A DNA stretch of 64,000 nucleotides from Cristatella mucedo (Eukaryota > Bryozoa > Phylactolaemata > Cristatellidae). Position 1 is the stretch's first letter. Each line of letters begins with the position of its first letter. The DNA lies in assembly GCA_009760855.2 (NCBI GenBank), contig WPIO01000006.1:9898001-9962000 (forward strand), given 5' to 3'. A program made the translations under genes and the position numbers. The notes under the pieces were generated by a model. That model searched no databases and was not told where the DNA came from. It saw only the letters and a program-made list of their open reading frames with translations. This document shows, piece after piece, positions 52,311 to 64,000 of the stretch.

Positions 52311-52480
52311 AGCTGCCGAAAGATTGAGCAACACAAGCAGAGACACTCTACCTACGTCTGCATTCCTAAGTAGGTCGTTGTACACCCTAAGCAATGTTGA
52401 CTCTGTGGAGTGACGAGCTCTGAAGCCAGACTGGAACTTACGAGCAAGGTTTGAAGTTTCAATGTATGAATAATAGTCAG
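52311..52480 (-). repeat. LINE-A internal fragment, reverse, between two forward copies
   Basis: Minus-strand [20 protein letters not shown], preceded by GARHSTES-like sequence, equals RT residues also present in both flanking forward copies. Its left edge abuts the ATT tail of copy 1. It is therefore a separate insertion or rearranged piece, not a simple 5' inversion of copy 2. Confidence 0.85.
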
Positions 52481-52599
52481 GGCTTCAGAGCTCCTAATCA
52501 ATACTGTCTGCTGGCATTCGCAAAAAATAGTAAGAGATCTAACCTCTCATATAGAGAGAAAAATCTGAGCTGAGGGCTAGAGCGACATTCTTACTATTC

Positions 52600-54299
52600 A
52601 TGACCAACAGCAGTGGCCTGACTGCCAAAAAAAGCCGTGCCTTCATCCCTGCGATGACAACCTTCCCACTAGAATGCTGTTCCTCGGTTCCTGGCTGCGC
52701 CTCAATGTCTGCATTTAAACAGGTCACTAGTGATGTAGTCCTAAAGCTCGTATCTCAATCAAAGAAGACAACAAGTCCACTGGACCCTATTCCCACTGTC
52801 CTGCTCCTACGTTGCATTGATCTGCTGCTGCCATGCATAACCAACATCATTAATATGTCATTAGCCTCAGGTCAGGTCCCAGCACCTTTCAAAAAAGCTG
52901 TAGTCAGGCCACTTCTCAAGAAAGCGACACTAGACCAAGAGAACTTGAGCAACTACCGCCCAGTCTCCCTTCTACCATTCCTATCAAAGACACTGGAACG
53001 GGTCGTGGCAGACCAGCTGAACTCGTATATCGAAACCTCACACCTTGCTAGTAAGTTCCAGTCTGGCTTTAGAGCTAATCACTCCACAGAGTCAGCATTG
53101 CTTCGGGTATACAACGACCTACTTAGGAATGCAGACATGGGTAGAGTGTCTCTTCTTGTTTTGCTCGATCTTTCGGCAGCTTTTGATACCATCGATCACA
53201 AAGTACTTCTAGAGTGCCTCTCATCTCGCCTGGGCATCACTGGCACTGCTCTGCAGTGGTTCAGGTCCTATCTCAGTGGGAGACTCCAGAGTGTTGACGT
53301 GAATGGACAAAGATCATCTGAAGTACCTCTAAAATATGGAGTACCTCAGGGCTCTGTGCTAGGTCCGGTCCTTTTCACCGTTTATACTCTCCCTCTCGCT
53401 GATGTGATTGCCAAGCACAATCTAGGCTTTCACTTCTATGCGGATGACACTCAGTTGTACCTTTGCTTTGATCCCTCCCAGCCGTCGAGCACCTCAAATT
53501 CTCTCAACTCACTTGCTGCATGCATTGATGACATCCGATCATGGATGGCAGCAAATTTTCTAAAACTAAACGATGATAAAACTAACTTACTAGTTATGGG
53601 CAAACCTAGTGTTATTCAGAAATTGGAAAGGCTGACTTTCAAAATTGGCTCTGCCAGCATATCTCCAGTTGCATCAGCTCGAAATCTAGGTGTCATATTC
53701 CAAAGCGACCTCTCGTTAGACGACCACATCAGCTCCACAGTCAAATCCGCCTATTTTCAGCTTCATAACATTGCTAAAATTCGGGCTTGTTTAGATAAAG
53801 ATACCACGTCTAAGTTGGTCCATGCATTCGTGACATCTCGTCTCGACTTCTGCAACTCACTGCTTACTGGCCTACCAGCATGTGCGATCAGGCGATTGCA
53901 GCTGGTGCAAAACTCTGCAGCTAGGCTTGCTGTCGTGAGCGTCGCAGTTGCCACATTACTCCACTTCTCGCCGACCTGCACTGGTTACCAGTCAAGCAAC
54001 GGATTGACTTCAAGGTTTTGTCGCTCACTTTTAGGTCTCTTCATTCTATGGCTCCAGCCTATCTTTCAGATATACTACCCCATCAGGCAAAGCATCGTAC
54101 CACTCGCTTTTCTGAATCCAACAGTCTAGAAATACCTCGTACAAACCTTAAATCCTTTGGAGACCGTGCATTTAGCTCGTATGCTCCCACAGCCTGGAAC
54201 TCCCTCCCGACCTGCATCAGAACATCCCCTGACCTGACCACATTTAAAAGAAACTTAAAAACATACCTATTTAGGACAGCATTTAGTGGGTCCTTGTGA
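52600..54299 (+). pseudogene. LINE-A reverse transcriptase, copy 2, single frameshift
   Basis: A frame of 509 codons from 52600 covers most of the RT domain. LDLSAAFDTIDH is at about residue 190, YGVPQGSVLGPVLF at 245 and FHFYADDTQLYLCF at 280, with both catalytic Asp of YADD present. A one-base deletion near 53931, relative to copy 1 (CTTGCTGTC for CTTGTCTGTC), shifts the frame. The C-terminal region goes on in 54018-54299 to the normal end FRTAFSGSL and TGA. The ATG near 52600 lies in non-LINE sequence and is not an original start. The CR1/L2 clade is inferred from motif wording; the exact clade is open. Confidence 0.9.
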
Positions 54300-54464
54300 T
54301 TCGTCCTCGATGTGCTTATGCATGCTGACACTGTTCATGCTGCCACTAACCACATTTGCATGCTGACCCAGTGCATGTAACCCCTAACCATGTTATTCAT
54401 TTTGTTTGTTTTTCAGGCATGATTTTACTTACTATTCTGTTGCGTATCACTTTGCAGCAAATGT

Positions 54465-54538
54465 AAAGCGCCTAGAAAGAGATTAAGTTCTCTGAGGGCG
54501 CTTTATCAAGTGCAATATTATTATTATTATTATTATTG
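54465..54538 (+). promoter_or_regulatory. LINE-A 3' terminal stem-loop and ATT tail
   Basis: AAAGCGCC pairs with GGCGCTTT around AGATTAAGTTCTCT, followed by ATCAAGTGCAAT and ATT repeats. The same stem-loop ends every LINE-A 3' end seen here. In CR1/L2-type elements such an end is the recognition site for the element's own reverse transcriptase. Confidence 0.75.
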
Positions 54539-56039
54539 CCTGTAATTAGCCGCCATGGACTCCAAGAAGTGTCTCCAGTCGACTGCCATTAAAAGCCTTA
54601 TCGGCCAGACGGAGATATTATCCTAAGCACACAGAGAGCAGGCTTGTTAGTCAAAGGGTACAAAAAGACTACACAGCTTGGCCGCAGTCACAAGTCTGAT
54701 TGTCAGTTTAAGGTATAGCCGACAAGGAAAGAACCAATTCCGACCGCCAACGTGCAGACATCCAGTTCAGTAAGATGCAGAATATATGCAAGGCTTAAAT
54801 TGTGTCCGACTCATTTTGCCTGTAGGATTTCCGAAAGATACATACACTCAACAGCAAACCTACAACTGAGGTACTGTATAAAGAATACAGGAAAGAGAAA
54901 CAGGGAGACCGAGACTGAACATAGAGCAGATGACGAAGATGATGGTAGAATACAGATAAAGGGAAGAAAAGAGGTAAAAGTGGTATCATATACAGACAGC
55001 TTATGCTATAAGCAAATCCAAGTACCTTTTGTTAATATTTTTAATGTTTTTCTTGCATATAAATGGAAGAAATTGATCGAAGGACAAATAAGGAGTGCCA
55101 GAGCACTCACGGAAAGTAGAGATGAGCAAGCAGGCAGATAAACCAGGCAGCTGGTTGAAGAACGAATGGATCGACGAATGAACAGACAGATAGACAGGAG
55201 TGACACGAGGTGACAGGAAGACAAATATTTCGGTCTGAAAGTGTTAAAAAAATAATCTAAGCGAAGCCGACACTTGACACGACAATAGCTGACACTAGCG
55301 GGCACCACTGTCGCAAGTGGCAGCCATTTCAAGTGCCGAGAGGACACTGATCGACTCCATGACCGTCGCTGAAATGGCTGCTGTTCTGCTTGCACATGCC
55401 TGCTGCTTTCAGTATGCTTTTGTCTGGTTTTACTAATGCTTCACTTACATGGAATGCTAGATTTATAATGCTGCTGCTGCTTTGATATAAAATACGTCTA
55501 GCCCCAGAGTTCGGTCTAAATTGAATAGCATTACCTGTCACAGATTGGCAAACGTGCACTTTCCGGATAGGAATATATTCTCGCTGGTGAGGAGCCTTTT
55601 GATCAGGATAACCAAGTAATAGGAAGAGGTCTGAATCAGGTCGCTTACACTGTTGCAATTTTTGTCCGAGCAGATACCCATGCTGTATATTCAGATGGCC
55701 ACTGAAGGCAGCTCCAAAGGCTGTGAAGACCGAGCTATTGCAGCTGGAGAATTAAATTGGTAGAGTGCTGACGGCATGCATCATGCGTCGAGCACATCTG
55801 AAAACATGGACTTTGCCAGCCACTGTCGGCTTAAATGAAAAATAGACGGATATTCCATGAGAAAATTGCTAGCATTAGCCATAAATTATCAATAAAAAAT
55901 AAGCACCTCGCATTCAACCGAATTTCATTTTGATAAAGTGAACACAATATTCCACGTGTGATCGTATAAAAAGCAGACGTGCTGGGTGCGGCCGTGCTTC
56001 TCACTCATAATTCATATTTTCGGCATCGGTGACGGTCGG
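54539..56039. other. Intergenic, nothing recognised
   Basis: 1.5 kb without supported genes or repeats. The 129-codon frame at 54752 and the reverse frame at 55395 have biased charge but no family motifs. Confidence 0.35.
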
Positions 56040-56142
56040 GGGGGGGGGGCGTAGGCCTACGGGCTAGCCCAGGTCGCTGCCCCACTATGCGTGGGAGGGG
56101 AGGCAAAGGTCCACCCTCCCCTGGCTCTACCATTGAGTAGAG
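56040..56142 (+). repeat. Dispersed repeat R1, copy 2
   Basis: GGCTAGCCCAGGTCGCTGCC, a G-rich run, GGCAAAGGTCCACCC and CTGGCTCTACC follow in the order of the copy at 411-512. A G12 run stands at its left edge. Confidence 0.5.
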
Positions 56143-56449
56143 AGGAGCTAAAGAATGCCATGCACTGAGACCGATCTAGGAAGCCATGTGCGAGTCAACA
56201 GGTACCTGCTCGTCTGGTGATATTAAGTAAAGAATAGAGGAATGACTGGACCGCTGTCAACAGATACACGTCATAAGAGATAAAACTACCATATCGAGTA
56301 TAGCTCTGCAAGGTCTATAACGAACGTCTTTATATAGGCATAACTAGATCCTCGAAATACTTAAAAATTAAGTCAAATGTGATCTTTGCCGCGAGGTTTT
56401 TGGCCCAGTTTTTAGTACAATCACCACGAACCAAAGTCAAGGTGAATGT
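56143..56449. other. Intergenic, nothing recognised
   Basis: No feature can be supported here. Confidence 0.35.
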
Positions 56450-56550
56450 ATTTGTTGATTGAGGTCGTGGACTCAAAGCCCGTGGCACGTGTTGAGCACC
56501 TGAATAGCAATTAAGTTCTCTTATGGCGCTATACAGATGAATTACATTAT
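56450..56550 (+). repeat. SINE-B, 3' two-thirds, forward
   Basis: GAGGTCGTGGACTCAAAGCC (box B region) and GTGGCACGTGTTGAGCACC are followed by TTAAGTTCTCTTATGGCGC and ACAGATGAATTACATTA, the SINE-B end. Confidence 0.75.
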
Positions 56551-56935
56551 ATTATCTGCTCTCAGTCTGAACCGCTCTCAGGGCCTATTTCATAGCCAGC
56601 CCAAGATCTACCACTGTTCATACCCATGTTACACTGGTGAGTGGAGCTGGCTGGTCAGCAGGAGCATCAGATATAAATTAAAATTCGTTACCCTCTTCCG
56701 TTTGCTTTTATGGGTAGGATGAGTGTCCTCGAAGCTAGCAGATTACAATTCTCAACTCCTCGTGTGGTTTCTCAGAGATAGCCTAACTACCGCCTAAACA
56801 GAATTGATCTGTTTCTGGAAGCCTTCACTGTATTGTCTGTAGCCTTTTCTATAAGCACATCGAATTGAAGCTCGCTGCTGCTAGAGCAAAATATGTCAGG
56901 CTCGCCAAGGGTCAAGAAATAATCTCATTAACTGT

Positions 56936-56982
56936 TGGCCAAATAAATTTAACTAGAGTTAGCCAAATAAATTTAACTAGAG
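56936..56982. repeat. 22-bp tandem duplication
   Basis: GCCAAATAAATTTAACTAGA plus G occurs twice head to tail with one-base differences at the edges. Confidence 0.85.
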
Positions 56983-57386
56983 CATGGGGGTTACCCGATG
57001 TTCGCTAAGCAGATCCTAGTTAGACCGTTGAGGCACTGTCAGCCTTATTGTTGAGGCTTTCGCTCTAAGAATCCTAGACTGCGGGATACACTTCCGCAAT
57101 TCGGGCTCAACGGCGAAATACTGAATCGGCTACGGCTCGAACATCTCTTTGCAGCCGCTGCTTCTTTGCAAGTTTCTCTCAGGTATTATAGTGGTCACAT
57201 GCTCTCTACTATGGTTTGTCGTGCGGTCAATAGTTACAAGTTTTGAAATCGAGACTGCAAGCCACTAAAGCATCGAGTGCTATGGAAAGATGTCCAGTCA
57301 GTCGAGCAGCCAAGCTTGATTGGATAATGAAAGTATTTGTGGAGACATCAGGTGGGCTGGTACTGCAATCCAAACTTGACCAGAGT
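56983..57386. other. Intergenic, nothing recognised
   Basis: No feature can be supported here. Confidence 0.35.
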
Positions 57387-57392
57387 TATATA

Positions 57393-57458
<66 letters not shown>
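57387..57458. repeat. TA microsatellite
   Basis: About 70 bp of TA dinucleotide with one GC interruption near its left end. Confidence 0.97.
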
Positions 57459-57459
<1 letters not shown>

Positions 57460-57596
57460 CATAGACGTTTAAAAGTTCTTAATTTTTAAGCGAAACAAAG
57501 TTTAGAATTAGTCATTGCAGCTTTCATTACCCAGACGTCGGCTAAGCATTCCACAATAGTATCCAAGAAAGTAACTGCTAGATTCAACCTTGTCCG

Positions 57597-57613
57597 GCTC
57601 TCTCTCTGTCTCT

Positions 57614-57679
<66 letters not shown>
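57597..57679. repeat. CT/AG microsatellite
   Basis: About 80 bp of CT dinucleotide with a C-rich interruption near the left end. Ser/Leu and Glu/Arg repeat frames are artefacts. Confidence 0.97.
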
Positions 57680-57680
<1 letters not shown>

Positions 57681-59084
57681 ACCATCTCTCTTTTGCTCTC
57701 TCGCGATCTAGTTTTTTTACCGCCTCTGTAATCCGTTTATTGATCTCTTTTTTCGCTTGTATTCTCACCAATCGTCGTCCCTGTTATATTTTTGGCCGCC
57801 CAAATATCGCGTCTCTTAGAAACAGCGTCCTGGACAGAGTTAAGCTTTGAATAACACTCAAGTCAAAAGATCTGAAGCGAGCCTGAAGCGAAATTGTCAC
57901 TGGAGCTCTGTGCATTTAGATGATCAGTTTCCTCTTTTGACGGTACCAAATGCCTTCCTAGCCGAACCTACTTCTCGCAGACGTCAGATCACGGACTCCT
58001 AGCGACACTCCAAGAAATGGACTTCTATTTGCTAAATATGTCATGCCGATCTTAAGGCACTGCTTTACGGGTACGCTCTTTTCCACTTCCACGAATCAAA
58101 ATGCCTATTTTCGTTTTTTTTCTCTTAATGCATAATGGAAGCCTTGAAGATTACTTCTATTAAGAGCTAACAAGGAATTTGGAGCCGTAATCAGCCTAGC
58201 AACGTCTAGGCTATTATGCTACTTCAAAACTAATCTTGTGTGGTACTTTGTGCGATTATCGGGCACTGCGAAATACCCGGGTACTGCAAAGTACTCGGGT
58301 ATCAGTGGATTAAGGCCATCAGGAACGGAAGCGCTTAAGGAACTCTTGGTCCTCTAATGGCGTGTTTTTACATGTTGCTCCCCTTTCGAAAATCCGAGCT
58401 TAGTGTCCTTAGACTCACGGGACTCCAGGCAGCAGCACGGCGAGATGCTTACGTTCATATCGGCCACAACCCACGCAGCCCTACTTGAAATGAGTCGCTG
58501 TGCATTTGACGTGCGACAGCGTTGCTCTTGCTTTTTTCATCCCAGTCAGCGAGGTGTGAGTGCTTGGGGGGTGCTTGCCCCTCAACTGTAGCTGTTCAGA
58601 ATCGGGACCGTTGAATAAAGAAGAGAGAGAGACATGTACTTGACGCATTTGAGTGTGAAGTGCCCTCCAGCGGGAAAAGCATAAGAGAAGGTAAGTGTGG
58701 AGCTAAACTGATAAAAGAAACAAAAATCTTCATCACCAATTATAATGGCTTTCTCTTGGCGTAAAGGTCCGTAGCAAAGCCTAACCAGCCAAAGATATGA
58801 AGTTCTTTGTTTGGCTGGAAAATTATAGACCTTTTTGGTTGCAAGCTGGTGGACACATTTCGGCATGTATAAGAGCCTTTAAGCAGGTTTGTATCGATGC
58901 AGGAGTTTGGCGGAGGTTCCTATAAAAATCTCTCCCCTAAAATTTAGATTTAAAGGACACTTTTTTAATGAGTGGGCCACTATTTTGGAAGACAATATTA
59001 AAGCTCAAAAAGTGAACTACTGTGTGTTTGCACAAATGCGTGTGAGCCAGTGTTGTCAAACCTTGGGCTTTAATAACCCATACA
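57680..59084. other. Intergenic, nothing firmly recognised
   Basis: The reverse frame 58866-58582 (94 codons) has a plausible amino-acid mix but no motif I recognise. A pair of imperfect GGGTACTGC repeats lies near 58275-58300. Confidence 0.3.
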
Positions 59085-59640
59085 ATCTGGTCCACTCATT
59101 TGTGACATCCCACCTGGAGTAACATGAATCTTTCTTTGTCGGCCTTCCCACCTGTACTGTGAGGCACTTTCTTTCAGATCGTATGAAAACATATCAGCTC
59201 GGCTTGTCCCCAACGAGCAACAAAACTGCCTCATTTTCAACGTCTCATCTAGCTGGCTACCCATCTAAATCGAGTTCAAGGTCTTATCACTCAATGTTAT
59301 GTCATTTCTTTCTCTTACACCAGCCCGTCTGACTTGCTCTCCAAGCTTCCTCTCGTTCCACCCACTGCTCTTATTCTGACCTCATTGCCGAGTCTCTAGC
59401 CGAGCCTTTGGAGACCACGTCTTCAGCTGCAAGGCTCCTAACGATTGGAGCTTTCCAATGAATGACTCGAAACATACCCTGACCCGATGAAATTTAGAAG
59501 AAACACGTGCTCTCAATAGCATTTCCTAGATCTGCGAGAATGTTTTTAGCGTGTTGAAATCGTATATTTTTATTATCACTAATCAGTTGACATGCCTTTT
59601 ATTGCCACTTTGTAAAGTTCATGGAAATATTTAGCTTTCT
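59085..59640 (+). pseudogene. LINE fragment related to LINE-A, C-terminal region, old
   Basis: NLVHSFVTSHLE (near 59090) corresponds to LVHAFVTSRLDFC of LINE-A. Later AGYPSKSSSRSYHSM and the end TTTAGCTTTCTTAGGGCGCC follow the LINE-A order. Many lesions are present. Confidence 0.65.
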
Positions 59641-59789
59641 TAGGGCGCCATGAAAATGTAGCTTAAAATTAGACACCTGCGTGGCTGTTAACTTTGAATC
59701 AACTCTATATATTGAGAATTTGAAAAACATTGACTGAGTCCGTGGAGTTTCGACGCTAATCTGGCACGAATTAATATTTCATAAATGCA
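59641..59789. other. Spacer between LINE fragments
   Basis: Nothing recognised. Confidence 0.3.
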
Positions 59790-61870
59790 ATAGAATGGTT
59801 TAAGCGCAGGCTTGAACGCCGTTTTAAAAAGTCTGGGTCTAATGAAGATCTAGTCAATTTCAAAGAATTCCTTCGAGTCTGCAGCCGGGAGCTTAACAAA
59901 GCCAGGGAATCTTTTTTTCTAGAAAACTGAAGTCCTGCCAGTCTAACCCAAAATAGATTTATAAGACAGAAAACATTTTGTTGGCTAATACTGAGAGGCT
60001 TCACTCTCCAGATATCAAGTTCTAGGTCGAAAAGTTTTCAGCCTTCTTTACTGAAAAAATTGTGCACATTCGTGGCTCACTAAAGCCCCCTCCGACTACA
60101 GCAATTGCTGAATCGCAACCTGTGACCACTCTTAAAAGATTTCCCGAGGTTTCTGCATATGATGTGACTACCTAATAAAGTCTAGTAAAAAGAGCTCGCC
60201 TCCTGACGACCATATACCATCATATCTGTGGTCTTCACTGGCAGATCAACTTAGCCCAGCAATAACCAAGATTTGCAATGCTTCTCTGGAAGAAGGGATT
60301 GTATCCAAGTCCTTCAAATCGGCCATCGTTAGACCGCTACTTTAAAAGCTTAGATTAGATACAAAGGTCTTTACAAACTATCGCTAAGTTTCCTTTCTTG
60401 CTTTTTTGTCAAAGATTCTTGAAAAGTTGTCACCAACCAGATGGTAGCATCATTGAAAAGACAAAAATCTCAGAACAAATTCAAACGGAGTTCAAGCTGC
60501 AGCAATCCACTGAAACTGCTCTTCTCTGTATAACTAACGACAGCCTGAGCAGCGACAATGACAGGAATGTCACTGACCTAGCGCTACTAGATCTATCAGC
60601 TGCCTTCGACACCGTTGATCACAATATCCTACTTGAACGATTGGAACAACGATCAGTCTGGCAGACGAGGCACTGGCCTGGGTTAATGCGTACTTGTCTG
60701 ATCGTGTTCAATCCGCGTCGCGTGGTGTCAGGTCTCATTCACCAGACCAGTCACCTGTGGAGTCCCTTAAGGGTCCTCGGTCTTTTTCTGCTCTCCATTT
60801 ATACTTAAATCTCTCAGTAAAGTAATCTAGGCTCACGGAATAGGATATCACTTTTATGCTGACGATACTCAGCTTTATTTGTCATTTAAACCTTTGGAAT
60901 CTGCTTCGGCGACTGATTAATTAAATGCTTGCGTTGCCGACATTCGATCCTGGATGTCGGCAAATTCTCTTAAATTAAGCGACGATAACAATTGAACTGC
61001 AGCTCATAGGACACCCTAAGCGTGTGGCTGGACTAGAAGGCTTTGCTCTTCTAATAGGTGATGCTGTTTTGTGACCATCAACACGTGGTCTGAATTTAGG
61101 TGCTGTCTTCGACACCTGCCTACATTTTGAAAGCTCCGTTAAGAAGATTGCTTCCACAGCTAGCAGTCACGTCCGATCCCTATCTAAGATTAGGAACTGA
61201 CTTCCACGGTGGCTTGCAAAAACCTTATCAAGCTCCTTAGTTCTGTATCGGCTAGATTATTGTAATTCCCTTTCGGCTGGGCTACGCAAAAGCCACTAGG
61301 CCACTGCTGCTGGCTATGAATATTGCTGCAAGACTAGTTTTCAGATACCAGAGATTTGACAATATGTCGCTTTTGCTAAAAGAGCTAGGATGGCTGGCGG
61401 TTGATCAATCGATACAGAACAAAGTTCTCACGCTGACCTACATGGCCCACCGCCGCTTGACTCCTCAATACCTGGCTAAACTTATGCACCAGTTTCAGCT
61501 TCCTCGTGCCTTAAGGTCAAGTATGGACAATAAATAAGCTGTTCGACTCCTCAGCTTCAAGGCCGTTGGCGACAGAGGCCTTAGCTCTGCAGGTTCAAGA
61601 GTGTGGATCACACTTCCATTATTCTTACGCAAAGACAACAGCTCTCATTCTGCTAACTTTACGAGCTGCTACTTCCATGTTACTCACTATCTCAACTGCT
61701 CTCCTGACTCTGCTATGCTTAACACTTTCTCTTTGTCGCGTGAGATTAAGTCTGTTGGCTAACGAATGCGTACCGAAAGCCTCTTAGGCTGTGAGTGCGC
61801 TAGTACGAAACTTCCCTGCGTAACACCGACATAGTCTCTGTGGCTTTGTGGAGTTAAAGACGGAGATATG
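59790..61870 (+). pseudogene. LINE-B (second CR1/L2-like family), near full RT, old
   Basis: Frames in order give TDLALLDLSAAFDTVDHNIL (60580-60640) and a decayed SPLRVLGLFLLSIYT for the PQGSVLGP region near 60760. DDTQLYL-like sequence lies near 60860, ADIRSWMSANSLKLSDD near 60935, and the C-terminal MNIAARLVFRYQRFDNM with NKVLTLTYMAHRRLTPQYL at 61316-61480. The tail with GTGGAGTTAAAGACGGAGA lies near 61850. RT motifs are recognisable, but stops and shifts are many. The family differs from LINE-A in the C-terminal region and 3' end. Confidence 0.82.
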
Positions 61871-63659
61871 TTGGAAAGTTGGCCAACTAAGGCACCAGTT
61901 CGATGGGAAATAAGCGCCAAGATTTGGATAGATAAGAGGAACCGTAGTTTACCGTAGACAATCAGGTGTCGGGTAAGCGGGCGGGGTAATGCGGCTCGCC
62001 ATACGAATTGAGCCACGAAACAACGTCCAGAGAAACAGAAATTCACGAGGTGAATAAATGGCGCGTGGAAGCGCCCTCCGAGGGTTCAACAAAGAAGCAC
62101 TGTGCCTAGTCTCTCGCACAGTCAGCGAGTTGAGAATGACGAGTCCCGAGACCTATAGACTCAGTGACACGAAAGAAATGCAGCAGCAGCAGCTGCTTGG
62201 TTGGATCGCGAATAGAGCTTCGGTCTGCAACAAAGTTTATTAGCCGCCGGTCTAGCATCGCGACTCAGCCGGTGCTTTCGTTATATATTTTGTTTACACG
62301 CAGCACGTCGTTGCAAGTACGGAGCGATCTGGTAGCTATTAGACACGCTCGCTTGCCCCATACCGACAGACGTCGCTGCAAATGCACAGCCGACGCCCGA
62401 CGCAATGACACCAGGTCACACACATACGTGTGTATATGCATGTGTGTGCTCCCGAGGGCGTGCGAATGCACGTACAGATATATTTGTATTTGCAGGACAT
62501 ATGAAGAAGCCTGTTGCGTACACTGCCTGCCGGTTTTGGCAGCAGCCTCACGCGTGGCCCACTACGTGACCGCGGAGCGGGTTGGAGGGGTAAGCGATGG
62601 TGTTCCCATGTGGTGCTCATAAGGTCAAGCTGCTGGGGGCGCGGCACGGCGACCGCCCGGGTGGCAGGTTGCCTGTGCTACACTGCTCGGAACTGCCAGC
62701 ATCCGGTATCTCGGGCAAGTCGATACAGCTGACTGACGTCGAGTTAATTTACGATGACAAACGGAACATTTTCCTGCATACCGTTGGAGCTTAGCTTGCT
62801 CCGCCGAAGCTGACAGCATGAGGTCACCACCGTTGCTATGCGAGCGGCAGCGATAATTAAGGAGTTACGAGCTTAGAATTATAAATGAAGATCTAAGCCG
62901 GAAGCCGTGCCTGGCTTTTGCCGCATCAACCATCTCAGAAAAGTTAAAGCTACGTCCATTGCTACCTCTAAGCAAGACATATCGTGATAACGATATGCAT
63001 TGCACAGAAAAAGTCTTTGCGTCGATGGCGCCGAAGCTAAAAAGGGCGGTTGCTGGCCGGCCGAGTCCCGCCGGTTAGCACGGTCTAGCGTCTGCGGTAG
63101 AGCTGCGACGACGCTTCGAGTAGCGGCAGCGCGACCTGTCTCGATCGGCTGAAAGACCTGCTCCACGTTCTCGCCGAGCTAGCGCCGGAGCCGGTTTTGT
63201 TCGGTTGCCAGCGGCCGAGCCACCCTGACTGCCTGCGCACGCTCGGTGGGAACGGGAACGTCGCCAAAACGACTTGACGGATCACACGTGCAACGAATGT
63301 GTCTCAAGCCTCGTTAACATGGACCGTCTTACTTCATTCCAACTTCAGCACTGCGTAAATATTCGGTGCACACGTCACACAGACTGCGGGCAAGCTGTCC
63401 GCGACTGACGGAAGACTGAGCGAAGACGGAGAAGCTGAGCGCCGTTCTACTCTTTGTGCCAAGATGGAGGCTAGACCGAACCGACTAATCGTAGGCGCTT
63501 GTGTCAAGCGAACGCCTTTTTTCTCAACTCAGACCGTGCACATTTTCTGCAAGAACAAGGGAGACCCATGCCAGACACAGGCAGAAGCAAAGCATGACTG
63601 AGGTCAGACGGATCGTGTAAACGCGTCGCGTGTTCACGGTTCGTCTGGCTTTTGTTCTG
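61871..63659. other. CpG-rich stretch with short open frames, no gene proven
   Basis: CpG density rises, especially 62.3-63.5 kb. Frames include 62058-62243 (MARGSALRGFNKEALCLVSR at its head) and 62597-62794 (65 codons, MVFPCGAHKVKLLGARHGDR at its head, ATG with G at -3 and +4). There is also a reverse frame 63166-62879 (95 codons). None shows a known motif. The stretch could be the 5' end of a gene beyond the window, or just CpG-rich DNA. Confidence 0.3.
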
Positions 63660-64000
63660 CTTGTATGTATGCTATCTTCGTCTGTAACTACGCAAAGACT
63701 ATGTAGATATTACGCACGAGAGTTGTATGCAGCCTAATCAAAGCCTAAGTGGCTTTCGGTACACATTCAGTATCCAACATACTTTGTTCATGCAGAAAAG
63801 GGAAAGTGAGAAGATTAGCTGAGTCAGACTAGCAGCAGCGCAGGACGACTTCAGAGGATATGCTGTAGTCGGCCGCAGAACAGCGATGTCATTTTGTAAG
63901 AATTGCCAAAGTGGGTTCCAAATCTTGGAACTGCCGGGTAAGTATTGTGAAGGCTAATTCCAAAATGTAGGACCTGCAGAGCAAAAGCTTCTGTCGCCAA
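63660..64000 (-). pseudogene. LINE-B C-terminal region and 3' end, reverse, runs off the window
   Basis: ATCTTCGTCTGTAACTACGC (tail) is followed by AGTGGCTTTCGGTACACATT and, near the window end, GACCTGCAGAGCAAAAGC. All are parallel to 23.48-23.85 kb. A repeated CCAAA-TGTAGG/TTGGAAC phrase near 63905-63975 suggests a small internal duplication. Confidence 0.75.

Larger units (their letters stand above)
52481..54538 (+). mobile_element. LINE-A copy 2, 5'-truncated, best preserved
   Basis: A forward copy with RT, C-terminal region, 3' UTR, stem-loop (54465-54472 with 54497-54504) and ATT tail 54515-54538. It begins in unrelated or rearranged sequence before about 52640. It lacks the endonuclease. 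Confidence 0.9.

Overview
This is metazoan nuclear DNA. The evidence is a multi-exon gene with GT-AG introns and matching phases, tRNA-derived SINEs, CR1/L2-type non-LTR retrotransposons in many stages of decay, a Tigger/pogo DNA transposon, long microsatellites and an integrated virus-like element. The sequence suggests an invertebrate but does not name the species.

Region 1 (about 1.8-22.8 kb, + strand) holds one host gene. Ten exons can be read by eye; their splice phases agree throughout and give a continuous frame of 395 codons including the stop. The product begins with a short cytosolic tail and a signal anchor, continues as a coiled coil, and ends in a hydrophilic lumenal tail. The junction of exons 1 and 2 matches the start of GOLIM4 (GPP130), a Golgi/endosome cycling type II membrane protein. 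Its introns hold LINE and SINE debris, a 600-bp CTG-rich higher-order repeat, GT and GA microsatellites, and several small palindromes and duplications.

Region 2 (24.45-39.67 kb) is a 15.2-kb AT-rich block bounded by inverted terminal repeats. It is a decayed Maverick/Polinton-class element resembling adintoviruses. It carries a protein-primed family B DNA polymerase, a packaging ATPase, an adenovirus-type protease preceded by a zinc ribbon, a parvovirus-like phospholipase A2 protein, the C-terminal part of a retroviral-type integrase, a fibre gene with phage-tail-fibre-like repeats, and several unassigned small genes. Most frames are broken by stops or frameshifts. I found no major capsid gene. 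Each terminal repeat is itself a long imperfect palindrome, which is unexpected for a protein-primed element. A host LINE has inserted into it.

Region 3 (39.7-64 kb) is repeat-rich host DNA. It contains a 1.1-kb Tigger/pogo element with TA target duplication, two nearby copies of the main LINE family (LINE-A, 49.6-54.5 kb) with endonuclease and reverse transcriptase, an older LINE (LINE-B, 59.8-61.9 kb), SINEs of two families, and a CpG-rich stretch near 62-63.5 kb with short unassigned ORFs.

The names LINE-A, LINE-B, SINE-A, SINE-B and R1 are local labels used here only. SINE-B and LINE-A share the same 3' stem-loop tail, which suggests that LINE-A machinery moves SINE-B.
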